DNA of 64,000 nt. It comes from Streptacidiphilus jiangxiensis. GTDB lineage: Bacteria; Actinomycetota; Actinomycetes; Streptomycetales; Streptomycetaceae. The stretch lies in contig NZ_FOAZ01000008.1 in NCBI RefSeq assembly GCF_900109465.1, positions 124,001-188,000 of the forward strand, written 5' to 3'. Made by a program: the position numbers and the translations under genes. Under the pieces are notes generated by a model, which had not been told where the DNA came from, searched no databases, and saw only the letters and a program-made list of their open reading frames with translations. Numbering within the stretch: position 1 is the stretch's first letter; each line of letters opens with the position of its first letter. Below are positions 35,286 through 43,010 of this stretch, one piece after another.

Positions 35286-36278
35286 ATGACCTTGTGGTGG
35301 AGCGCAGCGCTGATCGCTGCCGGGGCGACGGTCGGCGTCGGGTTGGCCGGCAGTGCACTCGGGGCCTGGCGGGAGGAGCGAGCCGGGCGGGTGTACGAGT
35401 TGACGCCGCGGTACCTGCGCGTCGCCGGGCGGGCCCTGGTGGCGGCGCTCGCGCTCGTCGCCGCGGCGGTCGGCGGGGTCGTCGCGGCGTTCGGCGACGG
35501 CGGGCGCGGTCCCGCCCCTGCGGTGGCGGCGGTCGCCGCCGCTGGGCGGGTGCCCGCGCCGGCTGCCGCGCGGCCGGACTCCGACCGCGCGCACAAGGCC
35601 GCGCCCGCCCCGCTGACCCTGGTCGGGCAGCCGCAGGGCGGGCGGCTCTACCAGGGCACGGTGCCCGGGGTCGCGGGGCAGGTGCGGATCTGGGTGCCGT
35701 CCCAGTACGCGGCCCACACGGCCGCCACCAGCGCCGCCCTCCAGGCGGTGGTGGTGCGCGCGCCCGAGGGGGAGTTGGCGGAGGTGTGGGAGGGGCTGGC
35801 CGGCGCCGTCGTGGCCGGGCACGCGAACCCCTTCGTCGCCGTCGCGCCCGCCGACCCGTGCGCGGTTGCCGCCGACGACGCTGCGCTGCGGCGGGCCGTC
35901 GCCGCGCAGTTCCGGGTGGCGTCCCGGCCCCGCTCCTGGGCTGAGCTGGGCGTGGACGCGGGGTCGGCCTGCGCGGTCTCGGCGGAGCTGGCGCACCCCG
36001 ACGCCTACGCCGGAGCCGCGGCCCTGGGCGGCGCCCTGCCGCATCCGGCGGCGGGCGGCCCGTCGGGTGTCCGGCTGCTGCTCGCGCAGGCGCACCGCGA
36101 CACGGCGGCGCAGGCCGAGGCGGGCCGCCTGAGGGCGGCGCTGCAGGGCGTGCCGGACACGGCGGTGCGCTTGTCGTCGGTGGTCCGCGACGCGACAGCG
36201 GGGCGGGAACGCTTTCGTCTGGTCCGTTTGGCGGCAGACTATGTGACTGAGGAGTTCGCTGCGGCTGCGCGCCGTTGA
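35286..36278 (+). CDS. membrane-anchored esterase-fold protein with altered nucleophile elbow
   Basis: 330 aa from ATG 35286 (GGGGGA ten bases upstream; ATG 35238 is an alternative adding 16 residues). Two helices (about 3-25 and 45-65) anchor an extracytoplasmic domain after an Ala/Pro linker. The domain resembles esterase-D-type hydrolases: LYQGTVPGVAGQVRIWVPSQY and GVDAGSACAVSAELAHPDAY, but the elbow is G-V-D-A-G rather than GxSxG, so ordinary serine esterase activity is doubtful. Overlaps nothing; 107 bases before the next peptidase gene. Confidence 0.7.
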   Translation: MTLWWSAALIAAGATVGVGLAGSALGAWREERAGRVYELTPRYLRVAGRALVAALALVAAAVGGVVAAFGDGGRGPAPAVAAVAAAGRVPAPAAARPDSDRAHKAAPAPLTLVGQPQGGRLYQGTVPGVAGQVRIWVPSQYAAHTAATSAALQAVVVRAPEGELAEVWEGLAGAVVAGHANPFVAVAPADPCAVAADDAALRRAVAAQFRVASRPRSWAELGVDAGSACAVSAELAHPDAYAGAAALGGALPHPAAGGPSGVRLLLAQAHRDTAAQAEAGRLRAALQGVPDTAVRLSSVVRDATAGRERFRLVRLAADYVTEEFAAAARR

Positions 36279-36385
36279 CGCGCCACCCCCCATCACCGGA
36301 ACCGTCGAACTCGTCATCGGAACTCGCTTCACCCGTGCCTTCGAGCGTCGTCGCGGCGCCCCGCACGGCCCACCCTGGGGAGAGC

Positions 36386-38032
36386 ATGAAGAGAACGCGC
36401 ATCTCGAAGGCCGCGAAGGCCGCCGCAGCGCTGACGGCGCTGGGGCTGACGGTGGCCGGTGCCGCCGGCTGCAGCTCCTCCGGGCCGTCCGCCGCCGCGC
36501 CGAGCGGAGGGGCGTCCGGCTCGTCGGCGTCCGGCGGGCCGTCCTCCACGGACACGGCGTCGAGCGGCACGGCCACCCCGCTGCAGCCGCTGCCGACGGC
36601 GGTCCCGGCCGATCTCCAGTCGTACTACGGCCAGAAGCTGTCCTGGCAGGCCTGCGACTCCGGGTTCCAGTGCACGACGTTCAAGGTGCCGCTCGACTAC
36701 GACCACCCGGGTGCGGCCGGCGGCGGGGACCTGACCCTCTCCGTGGTGCGCAAGCAGGCGACGGGGCAGGGCGTGCCGCGGCTCGGGTCGCTGCTGGTCA
36801 ACCCGGGCGGACCGGGTGGCTCGGCGGTGGACTACGCCGAGTACGCGGCGATGACCTACCCGTCGGTGGTCCGGGCGGCGTACGACATCGTCGGCGTGGA
36901 CCCGCGCGGTGTCGCCCGCAGCGCACCGGTGCAGTGCCTGACCGACGCCCAGATGGACGCCTACACGGCCGTCGACACGACCCCGACCGACCAGTCGGGC
37001 GTGGACGCGCTCGTGGCGGCGGACAAGAGCTTCGCGCAGGGTTGCCAGAAGCACTCCGGCCAGTTGCTCAGCCACGTCAGCACGGTGGACTCGGCCCGCG
37101 ACATGGACGTGCTGCGCGCCCTTCTCGGCGACGAGAAGCTGCACTATCTGGGCAAGTCCTACGGCACCTTCCTGGGCGCGACCTACGCGGGGCTCTTCCC
37201 CACCCGGGTGGGCACGATGGTGCTCGACGGGGCGATGAACCCCTCCCTGAACGCCCAGGAGCTCAACGCCCAGCAGGCGGGCGGCTTCCAGGTGGCGTTC
37301 GACGCCTTCGCCGCCGACTGCGTGAAGCGCCCTGGCTGCGCGCTCGGCAACGGGAGCGTGCCGCAGGCGGACGCGAAGCTGGACGCGTTCTTCAAGTCCC
37401 TGGACGCGAACCCCCTGCCGACCGGTGACCCGCGCAAGCTCGTCGAGGCGCTGGGCATGACCGGTGTCATCTCGGCCATGTACGACCCGGAGCAGTGGCC
37501 CGACCTGCGCCTCGCCCTCGCCGACGCGATCAACAACGGCAACGGCAAGGAGCTGCTGGCGCTGTCGGACAACTACTACGAGCGCGACCCCACCGGGCAC
37601 TACGCGAACCTGATGTACGCGAACGCCGCCGTGAACTGCCTGGACCTGCCGACGGCGGCGACCGGCCCGGACCAGGTGCGGCAGCAGCTGCCCGCGTACG
37701 AGAAGTCCTCGCCGCAGTTCGGCGCGAGCCTGGCCTGGGGCGGCCTGACCTGCGCGTACTGGCCGGTCGCGGCGACGGGGTCGCCGCACGTGATCCCGGC
37801 CAAGGGCGCGGCGCCGATCCTGGTGGTGGGGACGACCCGCGACCCGGCCACCCCGTACGCCTGGGCGCAGGGCCTGGCGGCGCAGCTCGACACCGGCACG
37901 CTGCTGACCTTCGTCGGCGACGGTCACACGGCCTACGCCCGCAACCCCGGCGGTAGCGCCTGCATCGACGAGGCGGTCAACCGCTACCTCCTGCAGGGCA
38001 CCGTCCCGCCGAAGGGAACGGTCTGCCACTGA
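36386..38032 (+). CDS. secreted lipoprotein alpha/beta hydrolase, tripeptidyl aminopeptidase (Slp) type
   Basis: 548 aa. Basic N-terminus, hydrophobic helix and lipobox VAGAAGC, then a Ser/Gly/Ala linker to about residue 75. Catalytic triad: S258 in GKSYGT, D486 in TTRDPATP, H514 in GDGHTAY; oxyanion region NPGGPGGS. Ends with the TAP-like C-terminal domain. Related Streptomyces Slp/Tap enzymes cleave tripeptides from extracellular substrates. ATG 36386 with GGGGAGAG; the upstream open extension overlaps the previous gene and is rejected. Confidence 0.92.
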   Translation: MKRTRISKAAKAAAALTALGLTVAGAAGCSSSGPSAAAPSGGASGSSASGGPSSTDTASSGTATPLQPLPTAVPADLQSYYGQKLSWQACDSGFQCTTFKVPLDYDHPGAAGGGDLTLSVVRKQATGQGVPRLGSLLVNPGGPGGSAVDYAEYAAMTYPSVVRAAYDIVGVDPRGVARSAPVQCLTDAQMDAYTAVDTTPTDQSGVDALVAADKSFAQGCQKHSGQLLSHVSTVDSARDMDVLRALLGDEKLHYLGKSYGTFLGATYAGLFPTRVGTMVLDGAMNPSLNAQELNAQQAGGFQVAFDAFAADCVKRPGCALGNGSVPQADAKLDAFFKSLDANPLPTGDPRKLVEALGMTGVISAMYDPEQWPDLRLALADAINNGNGKELLALSDNYYERDPTGHYANLMYANAAVNCLDLPTAATGPDQVRQQLPAYEKSSPQFGASLAWGGLTCAYWPVAATGSPHVIPAKGAAPILVVGTTRDPATPYAWAQGLAAQLDTGTLLTFVGDGHTAYARNPGGSACIDEAVNRYLLQGTVPPKGTVCH

Positions 38033-38083
38033 TGCCGGATCCGGAGTGAGGTGATCGACACGCGCAGGGCGGTTGTCAGGAGT

Positions 38084-38153
38084 GACTGCCCTCCACGATC
38101 CTTTCATCGGGCCCCCTCCGGGACCCCCGATGGCTCGATGAAAGGCAGTCGCC
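38084..38153 (+). promoter_or_regulatory. LysE-gene leader with two mutually exclusive hairpins
   Basis: CATCGGG (38105-38111) can pair with CCCGATG (38126-38132). Alternatively CCTTTCATCG (38100-38109) pairs with CGATGAAAGG (38136-38145), extended by GACTGCC (38084-38090) with GGCAGTC (38144-38150), and this buries the GAAAGG ribosome site. CATCG is used by both, so they exclude each other. A four-codon frame ATG-GCT-CGA-TGA lies at 38130-38141. Confidence 0.5.
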
Positions 38154-38849
38154 GTGCTCGGCGTGATCCACTACCCCACGTACGCCCTCGGCGCCCTGCT
38201 GATCGTCCTGCTGCCGGGCCCGAACTCGCTCTACGTGCTCTCCACCGCCGCCCGCGCCGGCATAGCCACCGGCTACCGCGCCGCCTGCGGCGTCTTCCTC
38301 GGAGACACCGTCCTGATCACCCTCACCTCCCTCGGCGCGGCCTCGCTGCTGCGGACGACCCCCGTGGTCTTCGATGCGGTGAAGCTGATCGGCGCGGTCT
38401 ACCTGCTGGTGATCGGCTACGGCATGCTCAAGGCGGCCCGCGACCTGTGGCGCGACCGCCACGCCGCGCCGACGGCGGCCGCCAGCGCCGAGACCGCTGC
38501 CGCGACCGCCGAGGCCGCGGAGGCCGCCGAGGAGCAGGGGAGCACCTCACCGTTCCGCCGGGCCCTGCTCATCAGCCTGCTGAACCCGAAGGCGATCCTC
38601 TTCCTGCTCTCCTTCTTCGTGCAGTTCGTGGACCCGTCCTACGCGCACACCGGCCTGTCCTTCGCGGTCCTGGGCGGCACGGTCCAGTTCTTCAGCTTCC
38701 TCTACCTCTCGACGCTGATCCTCGCGGGCCACCGCCTCGCCGCCGTCTTCCGCGCCCGCCGCCGCCTCTCGGCCGGCCTCACCACCGGCGTCGCGGCCCT
38801 CTTCATCGGCTTCGCCGCCAAGCTCGCGACCGCCTCCGCGGCGGGCTGA
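38154..38849 (+). CDS. LysE/RhtB-family amino-acid exporter
   Basis: 231 aa, six helices. VLLPGPNSLYVLSTAARAG near residues 19-37 is the family signature, followed by LVIGYGMLKAARDLWR and, after a cytoplasmic Ala/Glu loop (about 103-132), FRRALLISLLNPKAILFLLSFFVQF. Closest in pattern to the LeuE branch; the exported amino acid is not predictable. GTG 38154 is served by GAAAGG eight bases upstream, which lies inside the foldable leader. Confidence 0.88.
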   Translation: MLGVIHYPTYALGALLIVLLPGPNSLYVLSTAARAGIATGYRAACGVFLGDTVLITLTSLGAASLLRTTPVVFDAVKLIGAVYLLVIGYGMLKAARDLWRDRHAAPTAAASAETAAATAEAAEAAEEQGSTSPFRRALLISLLNPKAILFLLSFFVQFVDPSYAHTGLSFAVLGGTVQFFSFLYLSTLILAGHRLAAVFRARRRLSAGLTTGVAALFIGFAAKLATASAAG

Positions 38850-38945
38850 CGGCGGGCTGACGGCGGTCGGCCGGCGCGGTGATCATGTCGTGATCGGAAT
38901 GCGTGCAGGAGCACCCCTCCGACCTGTGTAGACTAATCCCCGTTC

Positions 38946-39019
38946 GCCGCCTTAGCTCAGTTGGCCAGAGCAACGCACTCGTAATGCGTAGGTCTCGGGT
39001 TCGAATCCCGAAGGCGGCT
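38946..39019 (+). tRNA. tRNA-Thr (anticodon CGU)
   Basis: Cloverleaf drawn by hand: acceptor GCCGCCT/AGGCGGC, D arm GCTC...GAGC, anticodon stem ACGCA/TGCGT with loop CTCGTAA (anticodon CGT, reading ACG), T arm TCGGG-TTCGAAT-CCCGA. Discriminator T; CCA not encoded. Confidence 0.97.
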
Positions 39020-39026
39020 CCTTCGA

Positions 39027-39057
39027 GGCCCCGGTCGCAGTCACTGCGACCGGGGCC
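39027..39057 (+). terminator. terminator after tRNA-Thr
   Basis: Perfect 14-bp stem GGCCCCGGTCGCAG/CTGCGACCGGGGCC, loop TCA, then TTTGGG. Confidence 0.95.
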
Positions 39058-39189
39058 TTTGGGTTCAACGCGTCAGATCGGCCTGCGACTCCCGGAGGAG
39101 TTCGGGGGCGGCGACGACTTCGACGTTCGGCGCACGCGGCGCACGCGGCGCACAGGGCGTGGGAAGTGCAGTGGGAGAGCTGGTGTGGT

Positions 39190-39445
39190 CCCCGGATCGC
39201 TCGGCGGGGGCGATCATGCTGTCCCCACGGGATGTGCCGCCCGGCAGTGGCTGGTCGTCAGTGGCCCCGGGCGGGGCGACAGGTGGGCCGACGACCGGGT
39301 GGACGAGGTCGACCTCGCCCCCGTGGTCGACGCCGAGGGTCTGTCCCTGACCTTGGCCCGCTGGTCCATGGACTGGCTGAACGAGGCGGAGGCAATGTCC
39401 GGCCTGCGCAGTCGACCGGCGTCGGCCGGGTCCCGCGGAGCATGA
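39190..39445 (+). pseudogene. SMI1/KNR4-like C-terminal fragment
   Basis: A reading frame ending at 39445 gives GGGDHAVPTG, then QWLVVSGPGRGDRWADDRVDEVDLAPVV and LARWSMDWLNEAE. This fits the C-terminal half of SMI1/KNR4 (SUKH) proteins. The N-terminal half is absent and no start or ribosome site is present. Left boundary approximate. It lies between the tRNA terminator and a convergent CMD gene, so it looks like residue of a lost gene beside a tRNA. Confidence 0.45.
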
Positions 39446-39448
39446 CGA

Positions 39449-39475
39449 GGCCCCGCCGGACGGGCCGGCGGGGCC
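39449..39475 (-). terminator. terminator after the CMD gene
   Basis: GGCCCCGCCGG/CCGGCGGGGCC, 11-bp stem, loop ACGGG, about 30 bases past the stop of the minus-strand gene; possibly bidirectional. Confidence 0.8.
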
Positions 39476-39503
39476 ACCGTGTCATGGCGCGAGGAACGAG
39501 CGA

Positions 39504-39842
39504 TCAGCTCGACTTCGAGCCGTTCCCGGTCATGTCGGTGTCGGCCACGGCGATGGCGATACCCAGCGCCTGGGTGATGTGGCCCGCGGCGGCCATCACC
39601 CGCGCGGTGCCGACGATGGGCGCGACGGCAACCAGAACGTCCTGGAGCTGCTCGGCCGTCATGCCGGCCTCCATGGCGGGGCCGATGTGGGCGAGGTACG
39701 AGATCGCCGGGGCGTCCATCGCCGCGAGCGCGGCGATGCGGGTGCACATGAGCGTCTTCTCGTCCAGACCGCAGCGCTCGAGGGAGTCGATGGTCATGGC
39801 AGCGAGGGTGTCAAGGACGGGCGTTTCGGACATTGCGGTCAT
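39504..39842 (-). CDS. carboxymuconolactone decarboxylase-family (AhpD-like) protein
   Basis: 112 aa from ATG 39842, preceded by GGAAGG. CMD core: LDEKTLMCTRIAALAAM, AHIGPAMEAGMTAEQLQDVLVAVAPIVGTARVMAA. The CxxC/His redox centre of AhpD-type peroxidase partners is missing, so peroxidase function is unlikely. All-helical, cytoplasmic. Role unknown. Confidence 0.8.
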   Translation of the reverse strand: MTAMSETPVLDTLAAMTIDSLERCGLDEKTLMCTRIAALAAMDAPAISYLAHIGPAMEAGMTAEQLQDVLVAVAPIVGTARVMAAAGHITQALGIAIAVADTDMTGNGSKSS

Positions 39843-40061
39843 GAGAGGTTGCCTTCCCGGTGTGCGCGTGGCCGATGGCACGATGCCGCAGCGGCATCGG
39901 TGATCCGATGCGTCGGCGGCCGGCGCTAATGACGCTAGACGCTTTCCGGGCGAGGCGCGCGGCGAGAGCCTGTGACGGGCGGCAGAGCGGCGGCAGGGGC
40001 CGTCCTGACAGACGTTCGGGAACCGGGGCGCCCATGCGGAGCGGGCGATCGGCGCCACCGG

Positions 40062-40067
40062 TAGGCT
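40062..40067 (+). promoter_or_regulatory. candidate -10 box
   Basis: TAGGCT 29 bases before the ATG of the secreted-protein gene, followed by AAGGAGGGGG. Confidence 0.35.
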
Positions 40068-40096
40068 CGCGCCCTCTGATCAACAAGGAGGGGGAC

Positions 40097-40669
40097 ATGA
40101 AGCTCAACAAGCGAGCCACCGGGGCACTCGCCGCTGCCGCCGCGCTCCTGGCGATCCCGGCCGTCGGTGGAACGGCCCACGCCACCACCTACGCGGGCAC
40201 ACTCCACCGCGGCTGGACCACCGGGGTCCCGACCACCGTTCACCGCGGCCAGACCATCACCGTCGAGCTCTGGTTCAAGCAGACCTCCCCGTACGTTCTG
40301 CATGTCGGCGGATACGCCTTCGACATCTGGAACCCGGCCGGCGTCAACAAGTGGGGGTCGTCCGCCCCGGGCGTCACCGTGACCTGGCTGGACCCGAACA
40401 CGAAGAAGTGGGTCCCCAGCGACCTCAAGCTGGACAAGGGCTCCGAGCAGCTGCTCACCCCCGCCGGGCCCGAGGTGAAGGTGCCCTCCGGTGTGTGGAA
40501 CCACATCTATGCCCGGATCACCTTTGCGAGGACCGTGCAGCTGGGCCGCTGGACCCTCGAAGCCGTCGCTCCGCAGAGTTGGGAGCTCACGACAGCGTCC
40601 GGGCGCGGGACGTCGGCGATCCTGAAGGGCGAGGGCTGGCACCTGCAGACGATCACGGTCCTGCGATAG
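40097..40669 (+). CDS. secreted protein of unknown function
   Basis: 190 aa. Sec signal peptide: MKLNKRATGALAAAAALLAI, cleavage predicted after AHA (about residue 31). The mature part is beta-rich with conserved-looking aromatic residues (VELWFKQTSPYVLHVGGYAFDIW, TWLDPNTKKWVPSDL, WNHIYARITF, GRWTLEAVAPQSWEL), consistent with an immunoglobulin-like domain. No Cys in the mature part, no catalytic motif. Very strong ribosome site AAGGAGGGGG. Confidence 0.75.
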   Translation: MKLNKRATGALAAAAALLAIPAVGGTAHATTYAGTLHRGWTTGVPTTVHRGQTITVELWFKQTSPYVLHVGGYAFDIWNPAGVNKWGSSAPGVTVTWLDPNTKKWVPSDLKLDKGSEQLLTPAGPEVKVPSGVWNHIYARITFARTVQLGRWTLEAVAPQSWELTTASGRGTSAILKGEGWHLQTITVLR

Positions 40670-40969
40670 CCGCCCTGGCGCTGCTTCCGGCCGCGGTCTC
40701 GTCGGGAGCAGCGCCGCCCTCCGCGAGCTGGACGCGCGGGTTCGTCGCCCTCGGCCCGCTCGGCCCGCTCAGCCGACGTGGCCCGATTCGAGCAGCAGTG
40801 ATCCGGCTCTCCGGCAGCTCGGCCAGGCGGATGCGGTGACCAGGTGCCAGAAGGCTTTCCACTCCTGCATGGCGCAGGCGGGCTAACCGCAGGCGGGCTG
40901 GCCGCAGCCGGGCTGATCGGGAGCGCATGGCCGTCCAGGGCTGCTACGTCCTGGGGCGCCGGTGACCCA
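40670..40969. other. intergenic region with degenerate short repeats
   Basis: 300 bases between convergent genes. GCGGGCTGGCCGCAG/GCAGGCGGGCTAACCGCAG-type repeats near 40880-40920; minus-strand translation is a run of LARLR repeats without codon bias. No gene is called. Confidence 0.5.
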
Positions 40970-41533
40970 CTACCGGGTCGGCTGATCCTTCGGCCAGTCG
41001 GAGAGCAGCCGGTCCAGGCCGGAGAGGGCGGCCTGCCACGAGGCCTCGACCTCCCGGGACGCCCGGAAGGCCCCGGAGGCCTCCAGCGAGGCCCAGCCGT
41101 GCAGGGTGCTGCGTACCAACCGGACGGCGTCCGTCGCCCCCGGTTCCTCGAGCGCGTACCCGCGCAGCAGCGCGGCGCAGGTCGCGACGATCCGCGCGCC
41201 GCCGTCGGTGACGACCGGCAGTTGGGAGGCCGCGTAGCGGCCCGGCCGGTGCGTCGCGAACTCCCGGTAGGCGTTGGCGAACGCCTCCAGTGCCGTGTAC
41301 CCCGACCGCCCGGCGACCGCCTCGCCCAGCGCGTCCGCGAACTCGGCCGTGGCCAGTGCGACCACCCGGGCCCGCAGCTCGGTCACGTTCTTGACATGGG
41401 AGTAGAGGCTCGGGTCCTTCACGCCGAAGCCGCGGGCGAGGGCGGCGATGGTGATGTGCTCCAGGCCGATCTCGTCCGCAAGATCCGCGGCGGCCAGGGT
41501 GACCCGCTCGGCGCTCAGTCCGGCTCGTGCCAT
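40970..41533 (-). CDS. TetR-family regulator (WHG-domain type)
   Basis: 187 aa. N-terminal HTH: ITIAALARGFGVKDPSLYSHVKN (about 27-50). The C-terminal part carries STLHGWASLEASGAF, the WHG-type ligand-binding signature. ATG 41533 directly follows GGAGG. The promoter holds a 10-bp inverted repeat (41545-41582), so it is probably self-repressed; no separate target gene is evident. Confidence 0.9.
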   Translation of the reverse strand: MARAGLSAERVTLAAADLADEIGLEHITIAALARGFGVKDPSLYSHVKNVTELRARVVALATAEFADALGEAVAGRSGYTALEAFANAYREFATHRPGRYAASQLPVVTDGGARIVATCAALLRGYALEEPGATDAVRLVRSTLHGWASLEASGAFRASREVEASWQAALSGLDRLLSDWPKDQPTR

Positions 41534-41544
41534 GCTTCCTCCGA

Positions 41545-41582
41545 TCCTATGACCGCATCCTCATAGCCTATGGGTCATAGGA
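41545..41582. promoter_or_regulatory. TetR operator, 10-bp inverted repeat
   Basis: TCCTATGACC (41545-41554) and GGTCATAGGA (41573-41582) are perfect complements, with CATAGCCTATG in between, forming an array of CATAG/CTATG half-sites directly upstream of the TetR start. Confidence 0.7.
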
Positions 41583-41622
41583 AAGCGCCCGCCGCGCCGA
41601 CGCGGGCGACGGGCGCCACCGA

Positions 41623-42135
41623 TCAGAAGAAGTCGCCGTCGTCGTTGTTGTCGAACCCGCCGCCGAAGTCGCCCCCGCCGAAGCCGCCGTTGTCGAAGTC
41701 GCGGCGCTCCTCGTACTCGCGCCCCTCCTCGAACCCCTCGCGGCGCTCGCGATCGCCGTCGTCGTCGCTCATCATCTCGCCGATGAGGGCGCCGCCGATG
41801 AGGCCCGCGACACCCGCGCCGACGACGGCGCCGGTGCTGTGGCCCTGTCGCGGCTGCTGCGGGTACCCGGCCTGCGGGTAGCCGGGCTGGGCGTAGCCCT
41901 GTCCGTAACCCTGCTGGGCGTAGCCACCCTGCTGGGGGTAGCCGCCGGGGACGTAGCCGCCCTGCTGCGGGTAGCCGGCGGCGGGCTGCGGCGGTGTGTA
42001 GAACGGCGGGGGCGTGGTCTGGATGCGTTGGGCGCAGGCCTGGCAGGACTGCACCGGGCGCGGGACGCCCCACTGCGGCTGCCAGACCACGTTGACCGCG
42101 CCGTAGCCGTGCGAGGGGTCGAAGAAGCAGGTCAC
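41623..42135 (-). CDS. low-complexity Gly/Tyr/Gln protein with Cys cluster and glycine zipper
   Basis: 170 aa from GTG 42135 (GGGAG upstream). Four zones: a possible metal site (C3, H9, C31, C34) in an N-terminal aromatic domain; about 60 residues of PQQGGY-type repeats; a small-residue helix STGAVVGAGVAGLIGGALIG with glycine-zipper spacing; and a very acidic, Gly/Phe/Asp tail (DFGGGFDNNDDGDFF). Such composition is seen in condensate-forming or membrane-inserting proteins. No homologue is recognised and the function is unknown. Confidence 0.75.
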   Translation of the reverse strand: MTCFFDPSHGYGAVNVVWQPQWGVPRPVQSCQACAQRIQTTPPPFYTPPQPAAGYPQQGGYVPGGYPQQGGYAQQGYGQGYAQPGYPQAGYPQQPRQGHSTGAVVGAGVAGLIGGALIGEMMSDDDGDRERREGFEEGREYEERRDFDNGGFGGGDFGGGFDNNDDGDFF

Positions 42136-42263
42136 TGAAACTCCCAAAGCCGAACGTTGCACGCCGGTCCGTCAGGAATCCGACGGACCGCCAGTCAGGG
42201 ATACGTGCAAACCCCCCGCCATGGTTCCCCAGCGGTTCAGCGGTTCAGCGGTTCAGCGGTTCC

Positions 42264-42908
42264 TCAGCGGGCGGCGTGGGCGCCGCGACGGTTGGTCAGC
42301 ACCGATTCCAGCGTTCCGGTGCGCAGCCGCGCGACGACGGGCTGGGCGGAACGGCCGAGCACCTTGCTGACCAGGTAGGCCACCGGCACCGCCAACACCA
42401 CCGCACCCAGCACGTCGTGCGGGTAGTGGTCGCCCAGGTAGACCCGGCTGAAGCCCTCCAGCAGGGCGAAGCCGATCGCGATCTTGGCGAGCTGCCGGTC
42501 CAGCAGCCACAGGGCCGCGACCGTCGCGGCGGCGGTGGTGGTGTGGCCGCTCGGGAAGGCGTAGTCGGTGCGGACCGGGCAGGCGTCGACGAAGTAGGCG
42601 TGCGGCACCGAGTAGCAGGGCCGGACCTCGGCCACCAGCTTCTTGGCGACCTCGGCCACGGCGAAGGCCCCGACCACGGCGACGGGCGCGGCCAGCGCCA
42701 GCGTCATCGCGGCGGTGTCCCGGCGTCGGGCCCGCAGGAAGCCGAGGACCATGAGCACGGCGAAGACCGCGAGGCCGGCGTTGGTCCACAGGTGCATCGG
42801 GGTGTTCAGCCACCGGGTGTCCCGGGCGATGCCGGTGATGGAGCCGAAGAGGCCGCCGTCGATGCCGGAGCCGTCGAAGGCCAGGTACTGGTGCATGGAT
42901 GCATGCAT
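42264..42908 (-). CDS. PAP2-family phosphatase
   Basis: About 214 aa integral-membrane lipid phosphatase. The three PAP2 motifs are present: KKLVAEVRP, PSGHT, and SRVYLGDHYPHD. Five to six helices. Such enzymes dephosphorylate undecaprenyl-PP or phosphatidic acid. Start uncertain: ATG 42908 is chosen; ATG 42896 and GTG 42965 are in frame. Divergent from the blaI-type gene across a putative BlaI operator. Confidence 0.88.
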   Translation of the reverse strand: MHASMHQYLAFDGSGIDGGLFGSITGIARDTRWLNTPMHLWTNAGLAVFAVLMVLGFLRARRRDTAAMTLALAAPVAVVGAFAVAEVAKKLVAEVRPCYSVPHAYFVDACPVRTDYAFPSGHTTTAAATVAALWLLDRQLAKIAIGFALLEGFSRVYLGDHYPHDVLGAVVLAVPVAYLVSKVLGRSAQPVVARLRTGTLESVLTNRRGAHAAR

Positions 42909-42971
42909 CTCTACGTTCGAGTCTCTCGTTTTCGCGGGGGAGGCCGTGGCAGACTTCGGCTGCACGAAGTT

Positions 42972-42985
42972 CTACAGGACCGTAG
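42972..42985. promoter_or_regulatory. candidate BlaI operator
   Basis: CTACAGGACCGTAG, an imperfect CTAC...GTAG dyad resembling the CTACA..TGTAG sites bound by actinobacterial BlaI. It lies between the divergent PAP2 and BlaI starts, so it could control both. Confidence 0.5.
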
Positions 42986-43010
42986 CAGGTGAAGGGAAGA
43001 TGGCCGGAAG

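Noticed and set aside
38946-39019. Integrated element bounded by tRNA-Thr
   Set aside because: No second copy of the tRNA 3' end and no integrase within the window; only a possible scar is reported.
40653-40928. 91-codon minus-strand ORF
   Set aside because: Translation is LARLR-type repeats made by degenerate DNA repeats, no ribosome site, overlaps the end of the secreted-protein gene.
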